Positions 24,785 to 32,433 of a stretch of 36,502 nucleotides of DNA are shown here, in pieces. The notes beneath the pieces are model-generated. The model saw nothing but the letters and a program-made list of their open reading frames with translations. It searched no databases and had not been told where the DNA came from. The stretch comes from CAZKTO01 sp964555685. GTDB lineage: Bacteria > Chloroflexota > Dehalococcoidia > SHYB01. Every line of letters starts with the position of its first letter. The stretch's first letter is position 1. A program made the translations under genes and the position numbers. The DNA lies in the NCBI GenBank assembly GCA_964555685.1, contig CAZKTO010000025.1:1-36502 (forward strand), given 5' to 3'.

Positions 24785-25022
24785 CGTGTTCCCCAACGTT
24801 CCTCAGAATGATCGTCTCACCATCGAACTCGAAGGTCATTCGGCAGGAGAGGCTGACCCGCGCCTCCCAGACCCTGGCTGTGCCCTTGATCTTCTTCACC
24901 TGAAGCGATGGGTGCCGCAGGTTCTCCGCCATCAGCGTAAGGGCCTTCTTCAGCCGTTCCTGCTCCTGAGCCGTCAGGTGCTGATAGGCGCGCTTGAACC
25001 GTTCGGTCCGGGCGAATTGCAT
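24762..25022 (-). CDS. RelE/ParE-superfamily toxin
   Basis: An 86-residue type II toxin. MQFARTERFKRAYQHLTAQE is the typical opening helix pair. It is followed by a VKKIKGTARVWEARVSLSCRMTFEF strand region with the W-x-x-R/x-x-x-R pattern, and a terminal ILRNVGEHDATL strand with the His often found in RelE-type ribosome-dependent mRNA interferases. Toxin precedes antitoxin, as in HigBA-like order. ATG 25022 follows an unusually AT-rich promoter region. It lies between hemB and hemL, on the operon strand. The superfamily is clear; cleavage specificity is unknown. Confidence 0.83.
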   Translation of the reverse strand: MQFARTERFKRAYQHLTAQEQERLKKALTLMAENLRHPSLQVKKIKGTARVWEARVSLSCRMTFEFDGETIILRNVGEHDATLKNP

Positions 25023-25050
25023 GATACTACTATATTAGTAAGTTTGTCAA
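25023..25050 (-). promoter_or_regulatory. AT-rich promoter/operator of the toxin-antitoxin module
   Basis: A consensus -35 box, TTGACA, lies at 25050-25045 (minus strand). The inverted repeat TACTA-TAT-TAGTA (25028-25040) follows immediately. A -10 is less clear: TAGTAT at 25029-25024 with a 15-base gap, or a hexamer overlapping the ATG. The transcript would be nearly leaderless. The dyad fits an autoregulatory operator for the AbrB-like antitoxin. Base composition here is strikingly AT-rich compared with the surrounding genes. Confidence 0.55.
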
Positions 25051-25080
25051 TACGTTAATTCCTACATCGAGAACCAGCGT

Positions 25081-26079
25081 CTAGAGGTTGCCGCCGGCCC
25101 CTGGCCGGAGCCACCGGGCCGCGTCCTTCGCATGGTACGTGATGATGATGTCCGCCCCGGCCCGCTTGATCCCCGTCAGCGCCTCCAGCACGGCCGCCCG
25201 CTCGTCCAGCCAGCCCGCTCGCGCCGCCGCCTTCACCATGGCGTACTCGCCGCTCACGTTGTAGGCAGCCAGCGGCAGGCCGAAGCGCTCCCGCGCCCGG
25301 GCGATGATGTCCAGATAGGGCAGCGCCGGCTTCACCATGATGATGTCCGCCCCCTCGGCGATGTCCAGCTCGATCTCCCGCAGCGCCTCCCGGGCGTTGG
25401 CCGGGTCCATCTGGTAGCCCCGCCGGTCGCCGAACTGGGGCGCCGATCCGGCGGCGTCCCGGAAGGGCCCGAAGAACGCCGAGGCGTACTTGGCCGCATA
25501 CGACATGATGGGCACCCGCTCGAAGCCCTCCCGGTCCAGGGCCGGGCGGATAGCGCCCACGCGCCCGTCCATCATGTCGGAGGGGGCCACGAGATCGGCG
25601 CCGGCGCGGGCGTGGGAGAGGGCCGTCCGCGCGATGAGCTCCAGGGTGCGGTCGTTCTCCACCTCGCCGCCCTCCACCAGCCCGCAGTGGCCGTGATCGG
25701 TGTACTCGCAGAGGCAGACGTCCGTGATGACGATGAGCTCCGGGAGCGCGCCCTTGAGCGCCCGGACGGCCTCCTGGACGATGCCGTTCTCGGCGTAGGC
25801 CTCGGAGCCGTCCGGGTCCTTGCGCGGCGGCAGGCCGAACAGGATGACCGCGGGCACGCCCAGGGCCAGCGCGGACTCGCCCTCGCGCACGGCCTCGTCG
25901 GGCGAGAGCTGGAAGCAGCCCGGCATGCTCGGGATCTCGCGCCGCACGCCCCGGCCGGGCGCCACGAACAGCGGGTAGACAAGATCGCCCGCCGAAAGCG
26001 TCGTCTCCCGCACCAGCCTCCGCAGGGGCTCGGTCCGGCGCAGCCGGCGCATACGCAGCGCGGGGAAGCTCGCGGCCAT
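25081..26079 (-). CDS. hemB: Porphobilinogen synthase (delta-aminolevulinate dehydratase)
   Basis: Condenses two 5-aminolevulinates to porphobilinogen. The 332 residues carry Schiff-base lysines K197 (MSYAAKYASAFFGPFRDAAGS) and K250 (IIMVKPALPYLD), and a cysteine-rich zinc site (C122, C124, C132 in DVCLCEYTDHGHCG), so it is the zinc-dependent type. ATG 26079 lies one base after the stop of the cobA-hemD gene, so expression is tightly coupled. It is the last of the continuous hem genes before the toxin-antitoxin insert. Confidence 0.97.
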   Translation of the reverse strand: MAASFPALRMRRLRRTEPLRRLVRETTLSAGDLVYPLFVAPGRGVRREIPSMPGCFQLSPDEAVREGESALALGVPAVILFGLPPRKDPDGSEAYAENGIVQEAVRALKGALPELIVITDVCLCEYTDHGHCGLVEGGEVENDRTLELIARTALSHARAGADLVAPSDMMDGRVGAIRPALDREGFERVPIMSYAAKYASAFFGPFRDAAGSAPQFGDRRGYQMDPANAREALREIELDIAEGADIIMVKPALPYLDIIARARERFGLPLAAYNVSGEYAMVKAAARAGWLDERAAVLEALTGIKRAGADIIITYHAKDAARWLRPGAGGNL

Positions 26080-26080
26080 C

Positions 26081-27613
26081 TCAGCCCTCCTTGGTCCCGA
26101 ACCGCATCGCCTCGAAAACGGCCTCCGCCAGGCCGGGGATGGTGTGCTCGCGGGCGGTCACGGCGACGCGCAGGCCCAGCCGCTCCGCCGTCCGGGTCGT
26201 GGCGGGACCGATGCTGGCGACGGGCACGCCGCTCAGGAGCGCCCGCGCCTCCTTGCCCAGGAGCGAGACGAGATTTTGGACGGTGGACGAGCTGGTGAAC
26301 GTCACCATGTCCACGCGGCCTCCGGCCAGGGCCTCGCGGGCCAGCTCCCGCGAGCCCTCGGGCGTCACGGTGCGGTAGGCCACCACCTGCTCGACGGCGG
26401 CGCCCCGGGCCGTGAGGTCGCGCACCAGCTCCTCGGGGGCGATGTCGGCCCGCGGCAGGAGCACCCGGGCACCCGGCGTCACGGCCAGGCCCTGGGCCAG
26501 CGCCTCCGTCGTGAACCGCTGGGGCGCGTAGTCGGCCCGGAGGCCCCGGGCGCGCAGCGCCTCGGCGGTGGCAGGCCCGATGGCGGCCACGCGCACGCCG
26601 GCCAGGGCGCGGGCGTCGCGCCCCGCCGCATCCAGACGGCCAAAGAACGAATCGACGGCGTTGACGCTGGTGAAGACGATCCACGCGAACTCCGGGAGCC
26701 GGGCGATGGCCCGGTCCAGGGGCAACCAGTCCTCGGGCGGGCGCACCTCGATGGCAGGGACCTCGATGGCCTCGGCCCCCAGCTCCTCCAGCCGCCGCGA
26801 GAGGGCGCTGGCCTGGGCCCGCGAGCGGGTGACCAGCACCCGCCGCCCAAACAACGGGCGGTTATCGAACCAGCGCAGCCGCTCGCGCAGCCGCACCACC
26901 TCGCCCACGACGGTGACGGCGGGGGGCCGCAGCCGCGCCTCCCGGGCCCGCTGAACGATATCGTCCAGAACGCCGGCGACGGTGCGCTGCCGCGGCTCCG
27001 TGCCCCCCTCGATGACGGCCACGGGCGTCGACCACGGCAGGCCGTGCTCCACGAGGCGCGCCACCGTCTCATCCAGGCTCTCGACGCCCATGAGGACGAC
27101 GATGGTGCCGACGCCCCCGGCCAGCCTGTCCCAGCGGATGCGCGACCACTCCTTGGCCGGGTCCTCTCGCCCCGTGATGACGGCGAACGAGGATGCCATA
27201 TCGCGATGGGTCACGGGGATGCCCGCGTAGGCGGGGACGGCGATGGCGGAGGTGACGCCGGGCACCACCTCGAACGGAACGCCCGCGGCCGCCAGGGCCA
27301 AGGCCTCCTCGCCGCCGCGCCCGAAGACGAAGGGGTCGCCGCCCTTGAGTCGCACCACCAGCCTGCCCTCGGCGCCCCGCCGGACGAGGAGCCGGTTGAT
27401 CTCGTCCTGCTCCATGACATGCCCCTCGGGGCCCTTGCCGGCGTAGACCAGCTCAGCGCCGCCGGGCGCCTCCGCCAGCAAGCGCTCGTTCACCAGCCGG
27501 TCGTAGACGACGACCTGGGCGCGGCGCAGGACCTCCAGACCCCTGGCGGTGATGAGACCGGGATCGCCGGGGCCCGCGCCCACCAGGTAGACCCTGCCGC
27601 CGGAGACCGTCAC
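26081..27613 (-). CDS. cobA-hemD: Fused uroporphyrinogen-III C-methyltransferase / uroporphyrinogen-III synthase
   Basis: A 510-residue bifunctional protein. Residues 1-250 are the SAM-dependent methyltransferase converting uroporphyrinogen III to precorrin-2 (VYLVGAGPGDPGLITARG at the start; VVRLKGGDPFVFGRGGEE; the VVPGVTSAIAVPAYAGIPVTHR segment). About 258-505 are uroporphyrinogen-III synthase (RRVLVTRSRAQASALSRRL to TFTSSSTVQNLVSLLG and ASIGPATTRTAERLGL). Fusion joins ring closure to the first siroheme-branch step, channelling uroporphyrinogen III away from UroD. GTG 27613 overlaps the hemC stop (GTGA). Confidence 0.96.
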   Translation of the reverse strand: MTVSGGRVYLVGAGPGDPGLITARGLEVLRRAQVVVYDRLVNERLLAEAPGGAELVYAGKGPEGHVMEQDEINRLLVRRGAEGRLVVRLKGGDPFVFGRGGEEALALAAAGVPFEVVPGVTSAIAVPAYAGIPVTHRDMASSFAVITGREDPAKEWSRIRWDRLAGGVGTIVVLMGVESLDETVARLVEHGLPWSTPVAVIEGGTEPRQRTVAGVLDDIVQRAREARLRPPAVTVVGEVVRLRERLRWFDNRPLFGRRVLVTRSRAQASALSRRLEELGAEAIEVPAIEVRPPEDWLPLDRAIARLPEFAWIVFTSVNAVDSFFGRLDAAGRDARALAGVRVAAIGPATAEALRARGLRADYAPQRFTTEALAQGLAVTPGARVLLPRADIAPEELVRDLTARGAAVEQVVAYRTVTPEGSRELAREALAGGRVDMVTFTSSSTVQNLVSLLGKEARALLSGVPVASIGPATTRTAERLGLRVAVTAREHTIPGLAEAVFEAMRFGTKEG

Positions 27614-28539
27614 GGCGCCCCCTTTCGGGGCGAGCCGCCCGATAGCAGCTCGCCGGCGCCCAGCGCCCGGAGCCGCTCCGCCGCCGTCCGTCCCACCGCC
27701 TCCGGGTCGCCGGCGGGGCCCGTCGCCTCGGCGCGGACGACCCTCCGCCCATCGGCGTCGGCGACCATGGCGCGCAGGCGGATGACGCCGCCGCCCACCT
27801 GGGCAAAGGCGGCGATAGGCACCGTGCAGCCTCCTCCCAGCGCCCGGACCACCGTCACCTCGGCCGTCACCGCCGCGCGCGTCTCGCCGTGGTCCGCCGC
27901 CTGAGCTATCTCCTGCGCCGTCCGGTCCCCGGCGCGCGTCTCGATGGCCAGGGCACCCTGGCCGGCCTCGGGAATGCAGACCTCCGGGTCGAGATACTGC
28001 GTGATGCGGGCGTGGAGGCCCAGGCGATGCAGCCCCGCGGCGGCCAGCACCACGCCATCGAGGCCGGGGCCTTCTGCCTTGGCGACGCGCGTGCCGACGT
28101 TCCCCCGCACCGGCACAACCCGGAGGTCCGGTCGCCGGGCCCGGAGCTGCGCCGCTCGCCTTGGGCTGCTGGTGCCCAGCGTCGCCCCCTCCGGCAGATC
28201 GTCGAGGCCCCGGTAGCGCGGCGCCACCAGCGCGTCGCGCGGGTCCTCGCGCTCCGTGATGGCGGCCACGGCGAAGCCCGGCGCAAGGATCGCCGGCAGG
28301 TCCTTGAAGCTGTGCACGGCGAGGTCGATCTCACCCCGCTCCAGCGCCATCTCCAGCTCCTTGGCGAAGAGACCCCGCGGCATGGAGGCCAGTGGCGCGT
28401 CCGGCCGGGCGTCGCCCTGGGTCCGGATCGCTCGCAGCACGACGTCCGTCCCAGGGAAGCGCATCCGGAGACGCTCCACGGCCCAGCGGGTCTGGATCAG
28501 GGCCAGGGGGCTGCCACGGGTCCCCACGACGAGCCGCAT
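27610..28539 (-). CDS. hemC: Hydroxymethylbilane synthase (porphobilinogen deaminase)
   Basis: Polymerises four porphobilinogens to hydroxymethylbilane. The 309 residues begin MRLVVGTRGSPLALIQTRWA. They contain the HSFKDLP motif, GTSSPRRAAQL, and C238 in LGGGCTVPIAAFA, which anchors the dipyrromethane cofactor. ATG 28539 follows GGGAGGCGG; the longer open frame has no family sequence. It overlaps the next gene by four bases. The 83-base gap to hemA holds a 16-bp palindrome. Confidence 0.96.
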   Translation of the reverse strand: MRLVVGTRGSPLALIQTRWAVERLRMRFPGTDVVLRAIRTQGDARPDAPLASMPRGLFAKELEMALERGEIDLAVHSFKDLPAILAPGFAVAAITEREDPRDALVAPRYRGLDDLPEGATLGTSSPRRAAQLRARRPDLRVVPVRGNVGTRVAKAEGPGLDGVVLAAAGLHRLGLHARITQYLDPEVCIPEAGQGALAIETRAGDRTAQEIAQAADHGETRAAVTAEVTVVRALGGGCTVPIAAFAQVGGGVIRLRAMVADADGRRVVRAEATGPAGDPEAVGRTAAERLRALGAGELLSGGSPRKGAP

Positions 28540-28598
28540 CTCCGCCTCCCAGCGCAGAGACAAGGACCACCGCCCCCCTCCGGCGCGGACGCCACCGC

Positions 28599-28614
28599 CC
28601 CCGACAGGTCGGGG
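28599..28614. repeat. 16-bp palindrome CCCCGAC-AG-GTCGGGG
   Basis: Perfect palindrome between hemA and hemC, inside the tetrapyrrole operon. This position argues against a simple full terminator unless read-through is regulated. Confidence 0.75.
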
Positions 28615-28622
28615 CGCGCCTG

Positions 28623-29876
28623 CTAGTCGCGGTCCAGCGCGAAGAGCTCCCACGCCGCGTCGATGTGCCCCTTGCTCTTGCCCTCTCTCTTCAAGGCGAC
28701 GATGGGGTCGTGCAGCAGCTTGCGCGTGATGGCCTGGGTCAGAGCGTCGATGCGGGCCCGGTCCTCGGGAGCCAGGTGCCGGAGCTTGGCCATGCTCCTC
28801 TCCAGCTCGCGCAGGCGCAGCTCCTCGGCCTTGTGGCGCAGCGCTTTGATAAACGGCACGGCCTCCAGCCCCCGCAGCCAGGCCATGAACCGCGCCACCT
28901 CCTCATCGATGATGGCCTGGACCTTGACCACCTCCCGCTGCCGCTCGGCCCGGTTGTCCAGGGACACGGCCTCCAGGTCGTCGATATCGTACAGATAGAC
29001 GTTGGGGACGGTGCGGCTCTCAGGGTCGATGTCGCGCGGCACGGCGATATCGACGAGGCAGAGGGGCCGGCCGGCGCGGCGCTCCATGGCGCGGGCCACC
29101 GTGCCGGCGGGCAGCACGTACTGGGCCGAGGCGGTGGCGCTGATGACGATATCGTAGTCCTCGAGGACCTCGCCGATAGCCTCGAAGCCGACGACGCGCC
29201 CGCCCAGATCCTGGGCCAGCGCCGCGGCCCGCTCGCGCGTGCGGTTGGCGACGCCGATCTCGCCCGCGCCCGAGTCCTTGAGCGTCTTGGCCGTGAGCTT
29301 CCCCGCCTCGCCGGCGCTGATCACCAGCACCCGGCAGCGCTCGAGGCCGCCGAAGACCTGCCGCGCCATCTGGACCGCTGCGTAGCTTACCGAGAGGCCG
29401 TGACGGCTGATGGCCGTCTGGACCCGCGCCCGGCGCCCGGTCCGCAGGGCGTGGTGGAAGAGGCGCGACAGGGTCTTGCCGACCTGGCCCGCCTCCGAGG
29501 CCGCCACCAGCGCGCCCCGCACCTGCCCCATGATCTCCGTCTCGCCCAGGATCATCGAGTCGATGCCCGAGGCGACGGCGAAGAGGTGGCGGACCGCCGC
29601 CTCTTGGCCGTGGCGATAGACGTACGGCTGGATATCGTCCGGCGCGAGGCCGTGGACCGAGGCCAGGAGATCGACGAGGCCCGGCGCGGCGGCCTGGGCG
29701 TCCGGGCAGATGGCGTAGACCTCCGTCCGGTTACAGGTGGAGAGGATGGCGCCCTCGGGCGCGCGGCGGCCCAGGGCGGCCAGGACCGGCGGCAGCTCCT
29801 CGGGCAGGAGCGCCAGGCGCTCCCGCACTTCGACGGGCGCCGTCCGGTGATTGACCCCTACGACGACGGTCTGCAC
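28623..29876 (-). CDS. hemA: Glutamyl-tRNA reductase
   Basis: NADPH-dependent reduction of glutamyl-tRNA to glutamate-1-semialdehyde, the committed step of C5 tetrapyrrole synthesis. The 417 residues show VVGVNHRTAPVEVRERLAL, catalytic C48 in LSTCNRTEVY, and SGIDSMILGETEIMGQVR. The NADPH-binding region VLVISAGEAGKLTAKTL has Ser-Ala in place of the first glycine of GAGE-type motifs. The C-terminal dimerisation helices are present. Start GTG 29876 has GGAAA upstream. HemA is usually feedback-controlled by heme; nothing in the sequence here shows how. Confidence 0.96.
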   Translation of the reverse strand: MQTVVVGVNHRTAPVEVRERLALLPEELPPVLAALGRRAPEGAILSTCNRTEVYAICPDAQAAAPGLVDLLASVHGLAPDDIQPYVYRHGQEAAVRHLFAVASGIDSMILGETEIMGQVRGALVAASEAGQVGKTLSRLFHHALRTGRRARVQTAISRHGLSVSYAAVQMARQVFGGLERCRVLVISAGEAGKLTAKTLKDSGAGEIGVANRTRERAAALAQDLGGRVVGFEAIGEVLEDYDIVISATASAQYVLPAGTVARAMERRAGRPLCLVDIAVPRDIDPESRTVPNVYLYDIDDLEAVSLDNRAERQREVVKVQAIIDEEVARFMAWLRGLEAVPFIKALRHKAEELRLRELERSMAKLRHLAPEDRARIDALTQAITRKLLHDPIVALKREGKSKGHIDAAWELFALDRD

Positions 29877-29906
29877 GCTCGTTTCCTTACCCTCTTCCCT
29901 GCTCCC

Positions 29907-29927
29907 AGTCCCTTGTCCCTAGTCCCT
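29907..29927. repeat. Short 7-bp tandem repeat in sirC-hemA gap
   Basis: AGTCCCT, TGTCCCT and AGTCCCT lie head to tail at 29907-29927, overlapping the stop codon of the precorrin-2 dehydrogenase gene. More degenerate TCCC units follow toward hemA. A simple-sequence expansion; function unknown. Confidence 0.6.
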
Positions 29928-30548
29928 CGCTAGCGTCCGCAGCACGAGGCCCTCGGCCTCCTGGCGCCGTCCCTCGCGGAGGAGGGCCAGGACCTCCGGC
30001 GAGAGGGCCTGCTGCCAGCGCTCGGCCGGCGGCCGCGCGCTCTCTTTGAGCAGCCGCTCTCGGACGGCGGCCGCCACGTCCAGCAGGGCGCCATACTCCT
30101 CCGGGAAGTGACGCTCCATCTCCTCGCGCACCTTGCGGGCCATGGCCGGGCTCCTGCCGCTGGTCGAGATGGCGATGGTCAGGTCGCCCCGCTGGACGAT
30201 GGAGGGGGCGATGAAGCTGCACAGGGCGGGCCGGTCCGCCACGTTCAGGAGCACGCGGCGCTCCTCGGCCTCCTGGGCGATGACGCGGTTGACCGCCGGA
30301 TCGTCGGTGGCGGCGATGGCGAGCCAGGCCCCCGCCAGATCACCCGGCTGGTAGGCGCGGCGGCGCCAGGCGATCTCGCCACCCTGCGCCAGGCGGGCCA
30401 CCTCCTCCGTCCCCTCAGGGCTGACGACGGTCACGCGCGCCCCGGCGCGGAGCAGCGCCGCGACCTTCCGCTCGGCCACCTCGCCCGCGCCGACAACGAC
30501 GCACGGGCGTCCCGTCAGATCCAGGAAGGCCGGATAGTAGCTGGGCAT
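29919..30548 (-). CDS. Precorrin-2 dehydrogenase / sirohydrochlorin ferrochelatase
   Basis: Met8p/SirC/CysG-N family, 209 residues. It oxidises precorrin-2 to sirohydrochlorin with NAD+ and, in some members, also inserts iron. Motifs: YYPAFLDLTGRPCVVVGAGEVAERKVAALL (NAD Rossmann), a LAIAATDDPAVN segment, LLNVADRPALCSFIAPSIVQRGDL, and IAISTSGRSPAMARKVREEME. ATG 30548 follows a GGGGGG-type site; the longer frame upstream shadows the ahbAB 3' end. It directly follows the cobA product's step in the pathway and lies 20 bases after the siroheme decarboxylase gene. Chelatase activity is not certain from sequence. Confidence 0.93.
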   Translation of the reverse strand: MPSYYPAFLDLTGRPCVVVGAGEVAERKVAALLRAGARVTVVSPEGTEEVARLAQGGEIAWRRRAYQPGDLAGAWLAIAATDDPAVNRVIAQEAEERRVLLNVADRPALCSFIAPSIVQRGDLTIAISTSGRSPAMARKVREEMERHFPEEYGALLDVAAAVRERLLKESARPPAERWQQALSPEVLALLREGRRQEAEGLVLRTLARD

Positions 30549-30568
30549 GCTGGTAATCCCCCCGCGCC

Positions 30569-31600
30569 TCAGACGAAGTAGCGCACGCGCGTCTTCTTGA
30601 ACTCGCGGGTGCTGAAGAGCATCATGTAGTCCGAGACGCCCGTGGCCTGGGCGAGCTCCTGGGCGATGGCGCCGCACTGCTCGGACGTCGTGGCGTGGAG
30701 CATGGTGTAGTGGGAGTAGGGAAAGTCGTCGTAGACGGGGCGCTCGTAGCAGTGGCTGACGCTGGGAGACTTGGCCATGATGGCCCCCACCTCCTGCGCC
30801 CGCTCCGGCGGGACACGCCAGACGGCCATGGCGTTGGCGCGGAAGCCGGCGCGGCGATGGTGGAGCACGGCGCTATAGCGGCGCATGAGGCCCCGGTCCA
30901 TGAAATCGTTGGCGTGCTCGAAGAGGCGCTGGGTCGTGATGCCCAGGCGCTCCGCCATGGGCTTGAACGGCTCCGGGACGGCGGGCAGATCCTCCTGGAG
31001 CTCCTTGACCACCGCGATCTCCCGGTCCGTGAGGGGCACCGCGCTCCGCTCCGTGCTGGGCGTCCGGCCGATAACCTCCCGGTCCGAGTTACCCGATTGG
31101 CTCACCATGTCGAAGTTGACGCCGACCTTGAAGAACCGCAGGGTGGGCAGGATGCGGTAGCGGAGCGCCCCAGACCGGGCGGCCATGCCGGCCACCGTCT
31201 CCTCGATACTCTCGTTGGGCGGAACGGCCAGGGTGAACCAGAGGTTGTAGGGGTGATCGCGCTGGTAGTTGTGGCTAACGCCGGGGTGCCCGTTGATCAC
31301 CTGGGCGCCCTGGGCGATCCTCTCCGGCGGGTACTGCATCGCCACGAGCGTGCTCTTGTAGCCCAGCCTGCGCGTGTCGAAGATGGCGCCGATCTGGCGC
31401 AGCACGTGCTTCTTGCGCAGCCGGCCGATGCGCTCGATCGCCTCCTCCTCCGAGAGCCCCAGGCGCTTCCCGATCTCGAGGTAGGGCCGCTCCGCCAGGG
31501 GGAACTTGGACTGGAGGATATTGAGGAGCTTGCGGTCCAGGAGCTCTAGGTCGCTCCCAGGGGCCCGCTGGGTATCCGTCGTGGTGGCTTCGGCGTTCAG
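30569..31600 (-). CDS. ahbAB: Siroheme decarboxylase, fused AhbA-AhbB type
   Basis: Lrp/AsnC-like protein family that decarboxylates siroheme to didecarboxysiroheme in the alternative heme (and heme d1) routes. Two AsnC-like repeats are joined: residues about 18-160 (LLDRKLLNILQSKFPLAERP; then RQIGAIFDTRRLGYKSTLVA) and about 170-343 (LTDREIAVVKELQEDLPAVPEP to YMMLFSTREFKKTRVRYFV). The only ordinary start in frame, GTG 31405, falls at residue 66 and would remove the whole first winged-helix segment. That segment is encoded upstream in frame without ATG, GTG or TTG. CTG at 31600, five bases after a perfect AAGGAGG site, gives a complete 343-residue protein, so I place the start there. It could be mistaken for a transcription regulator, but its pathway neighbours favour the enzyme. 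Confidence 0.85.
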   Translation of the reverse strand: MNAEATTTDTQRAPGSDLELLDRKLLNILQSKFPLAERPYLEIGKRLGLSEEEAIERIGRLRKKHVLRQIGAIFDTRRLGYKSTLVAMQYPPERIAQGAQVINGHPGVSHNYQRDHPYNLWFTLAVPPNESIEETVAGMAARSGALRYRILPTLRFFKVGVNFDMVSQSGNSDREVIGRTPSTERSAVPLTDREIAVVKELQEDLPAVPEPFKPMAERLGITTQRLFEHANDFMDRGLMRRYSAVLHHRRAGFRANAMAVWRVPPERAQEVGAIMAKSPSVSHCYERPVYDDFPYSHYTMLHATTSEQCGAIAQELAQATGVSDYMMLFSTREFKKTRVRYFV

Positions 31601-31612
31601 GGCGACCTCCTT
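31598..31612 (-). promoter_or_regulatory. Strong ribosome binding site with CTG start codon
   Basis: On the minus strand AAGGAGGT (31612-31605) is followed by CGCC and then CTG (31600-31598), in frame with the conserved N-terminus of the siroheme decarboxylase. No ATG, GTG or TTG lies in this frame between the stop of the upstream gene and codon 66. The site decides the start. Confidence 0.7.
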
Positions 31613-31619
31613 GGGGGCC

Positions 31620-32279
31620 TCAGGCTTTCTGGTAGGCCTCGGCGATGGCCAGGAGGACCGTGTCCTCGAGGGTGAGCACGTCGCTCCAGAGCCCGGAGCG
31701 GCCGGCGCCGGCGCTCTGGGGTCCAGGCGCCCCGGGCGCTCGCCCAGCGGGCGAGAGCGCGGAGGCGATGGCGTCGTGCAGGGCGTTTCGGAAGTAGATG
31801 AACGCGGCGATGGCGTCGGCCAGCTTCACGTGGCCGGCGGCCAGCTCCCGGGCGTACTCCAGGCCCAGGAAGCGGGCCTCCTCCAGGAGATCCGAGCGGC
31901 GCCGCTTCTGGGAGACGTAGTCGTTGGCCAGGGCGAGGAGGCGGCGGCCCAGCACGCGCATGCGGCCCTTCCCCTCCTCATCGAAGTGCTGATCCCAGTC
32001 CTCGCCCTGCCCCCTGCGGCGGCGCAGCCGGCGGCGCATGCGGTCCAGGGCCGCCTCGGGCCAGCCGTTCGCCTGCTGGGCGGGCGCCCGAGGGGGCGCC
32101 CTCTCGACCAGCGCGGCGATATCTTCGCGGGAGAAGCGGCGATGCCCGCCGGGCGTCCGGAAGGTGCGTAGCCGACCCGAATCGGCCCAGACGCGGAGCG
32201 TCGCCTGGTTGACTCCCAGCATCCCGCAGGCCTCTCCCAGGGAGAGCCACCGGTTTCCCGTCGCGCGCACCACCGTCAA
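31620..32279 (-). CDS. MerR-type helix-turn-helix regulator with C-terminal helical domain
   Basis: A 219-residue protein, probably the regulator of the tetrapyrrole operon it heads. Residues about 12-60 form a MerR/BldC-like winged helix: WLSLGEACGMLGVNQATLRVWADSGRL, then FRTPGGHRRFSREDIAALV. A basic, charged linker follows (RMRRRLRRRRGQ). The rest is a predicted all-helical domain (DLLEEARFLGLEYARELAAG, AIAAFIYFRNALHDAIA, and LEDTVLLAIAEAYQK at the end) whose ligand I cannot name. It could sense heme, a precursor or redox state, by context only. Start TTG 32279 has AGGAGA four bases away. The stop lies 19 bases before the CTG of ahbAB. Confidence 0.83.
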   Translation of the reverse strand: MTVVRATGNRWLSLGEACGMLGVNQATLRVWADSGRLRTFRTPGGHRRFSREDIAALVERAPPRAPAQQANGWPEAALDRMRRRLRRRRGQGEDWDQHFDEEGKGRMRVLGRRLLALANDYVSQKRRRSDLLEEARFLGLEYARELAAGHVKLADAIAAFIYFRNALHDAIASALSPAGRAPGAPGPQSAGAGRSGLWSDVLTLEDTVLLAIAEAYQKA

Positions 32280-32330
32280 AAATCTCCTAAAATCTACGTA
32301 AAGCTCGTGGCCCCAGCCAAGGGACTACCC

Positions 32331-32359
32331 AGATTATCGCAGTTACTTGTGATAGTCAA
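32331..32359 (-). promoter_or_regulatory. Predicted promoter of the tetrapyrrole operon
   Basis: Minus strand: TTGACT (32359-32354), 17 bases, TAATCT (32336-32331). GATAAT, two bases nearer the -35, is a better -10 hexamer but leaves only 15 bases of spacing. It lies in the 154-base divergent gap upstream of the regulator gene, the only good candidate for the merR-ahbAB-hem transcript. Confidence 0.5.
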
Positions 32360-32392
32360 CACGATCGCGGGCGGCTCCCCCACCCTCTTTGA

Positions 32393-32422
32393 TTGCCCCC
32401 CTTCCGAGCCCTATGCTATAGT
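32393..32422 (+). promoter_or_regulatory. Predicted promoter of the methyltransferase gene
   Basis: TTGCCC (32393-32398), 18 bases, TATAGT (32417-32422; five of six consensus). The start point would fall only a few bases before GTG 32434, giving a very short leader. Confidence 0.45.
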
Positions 32423-32433
32423 GCCTGTATAGA

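Noticed and set aside
30569..31600. Reading the AsnC-like protein as a transcription regulator
   Set aside because: Two AsnC-like units fused, and the gene lies between the regulator and precorrin-2 dehydrogenase genes of a tetrapyrrole operon; this matches AhbA/AhbB enzymes better than Lrp regulators.
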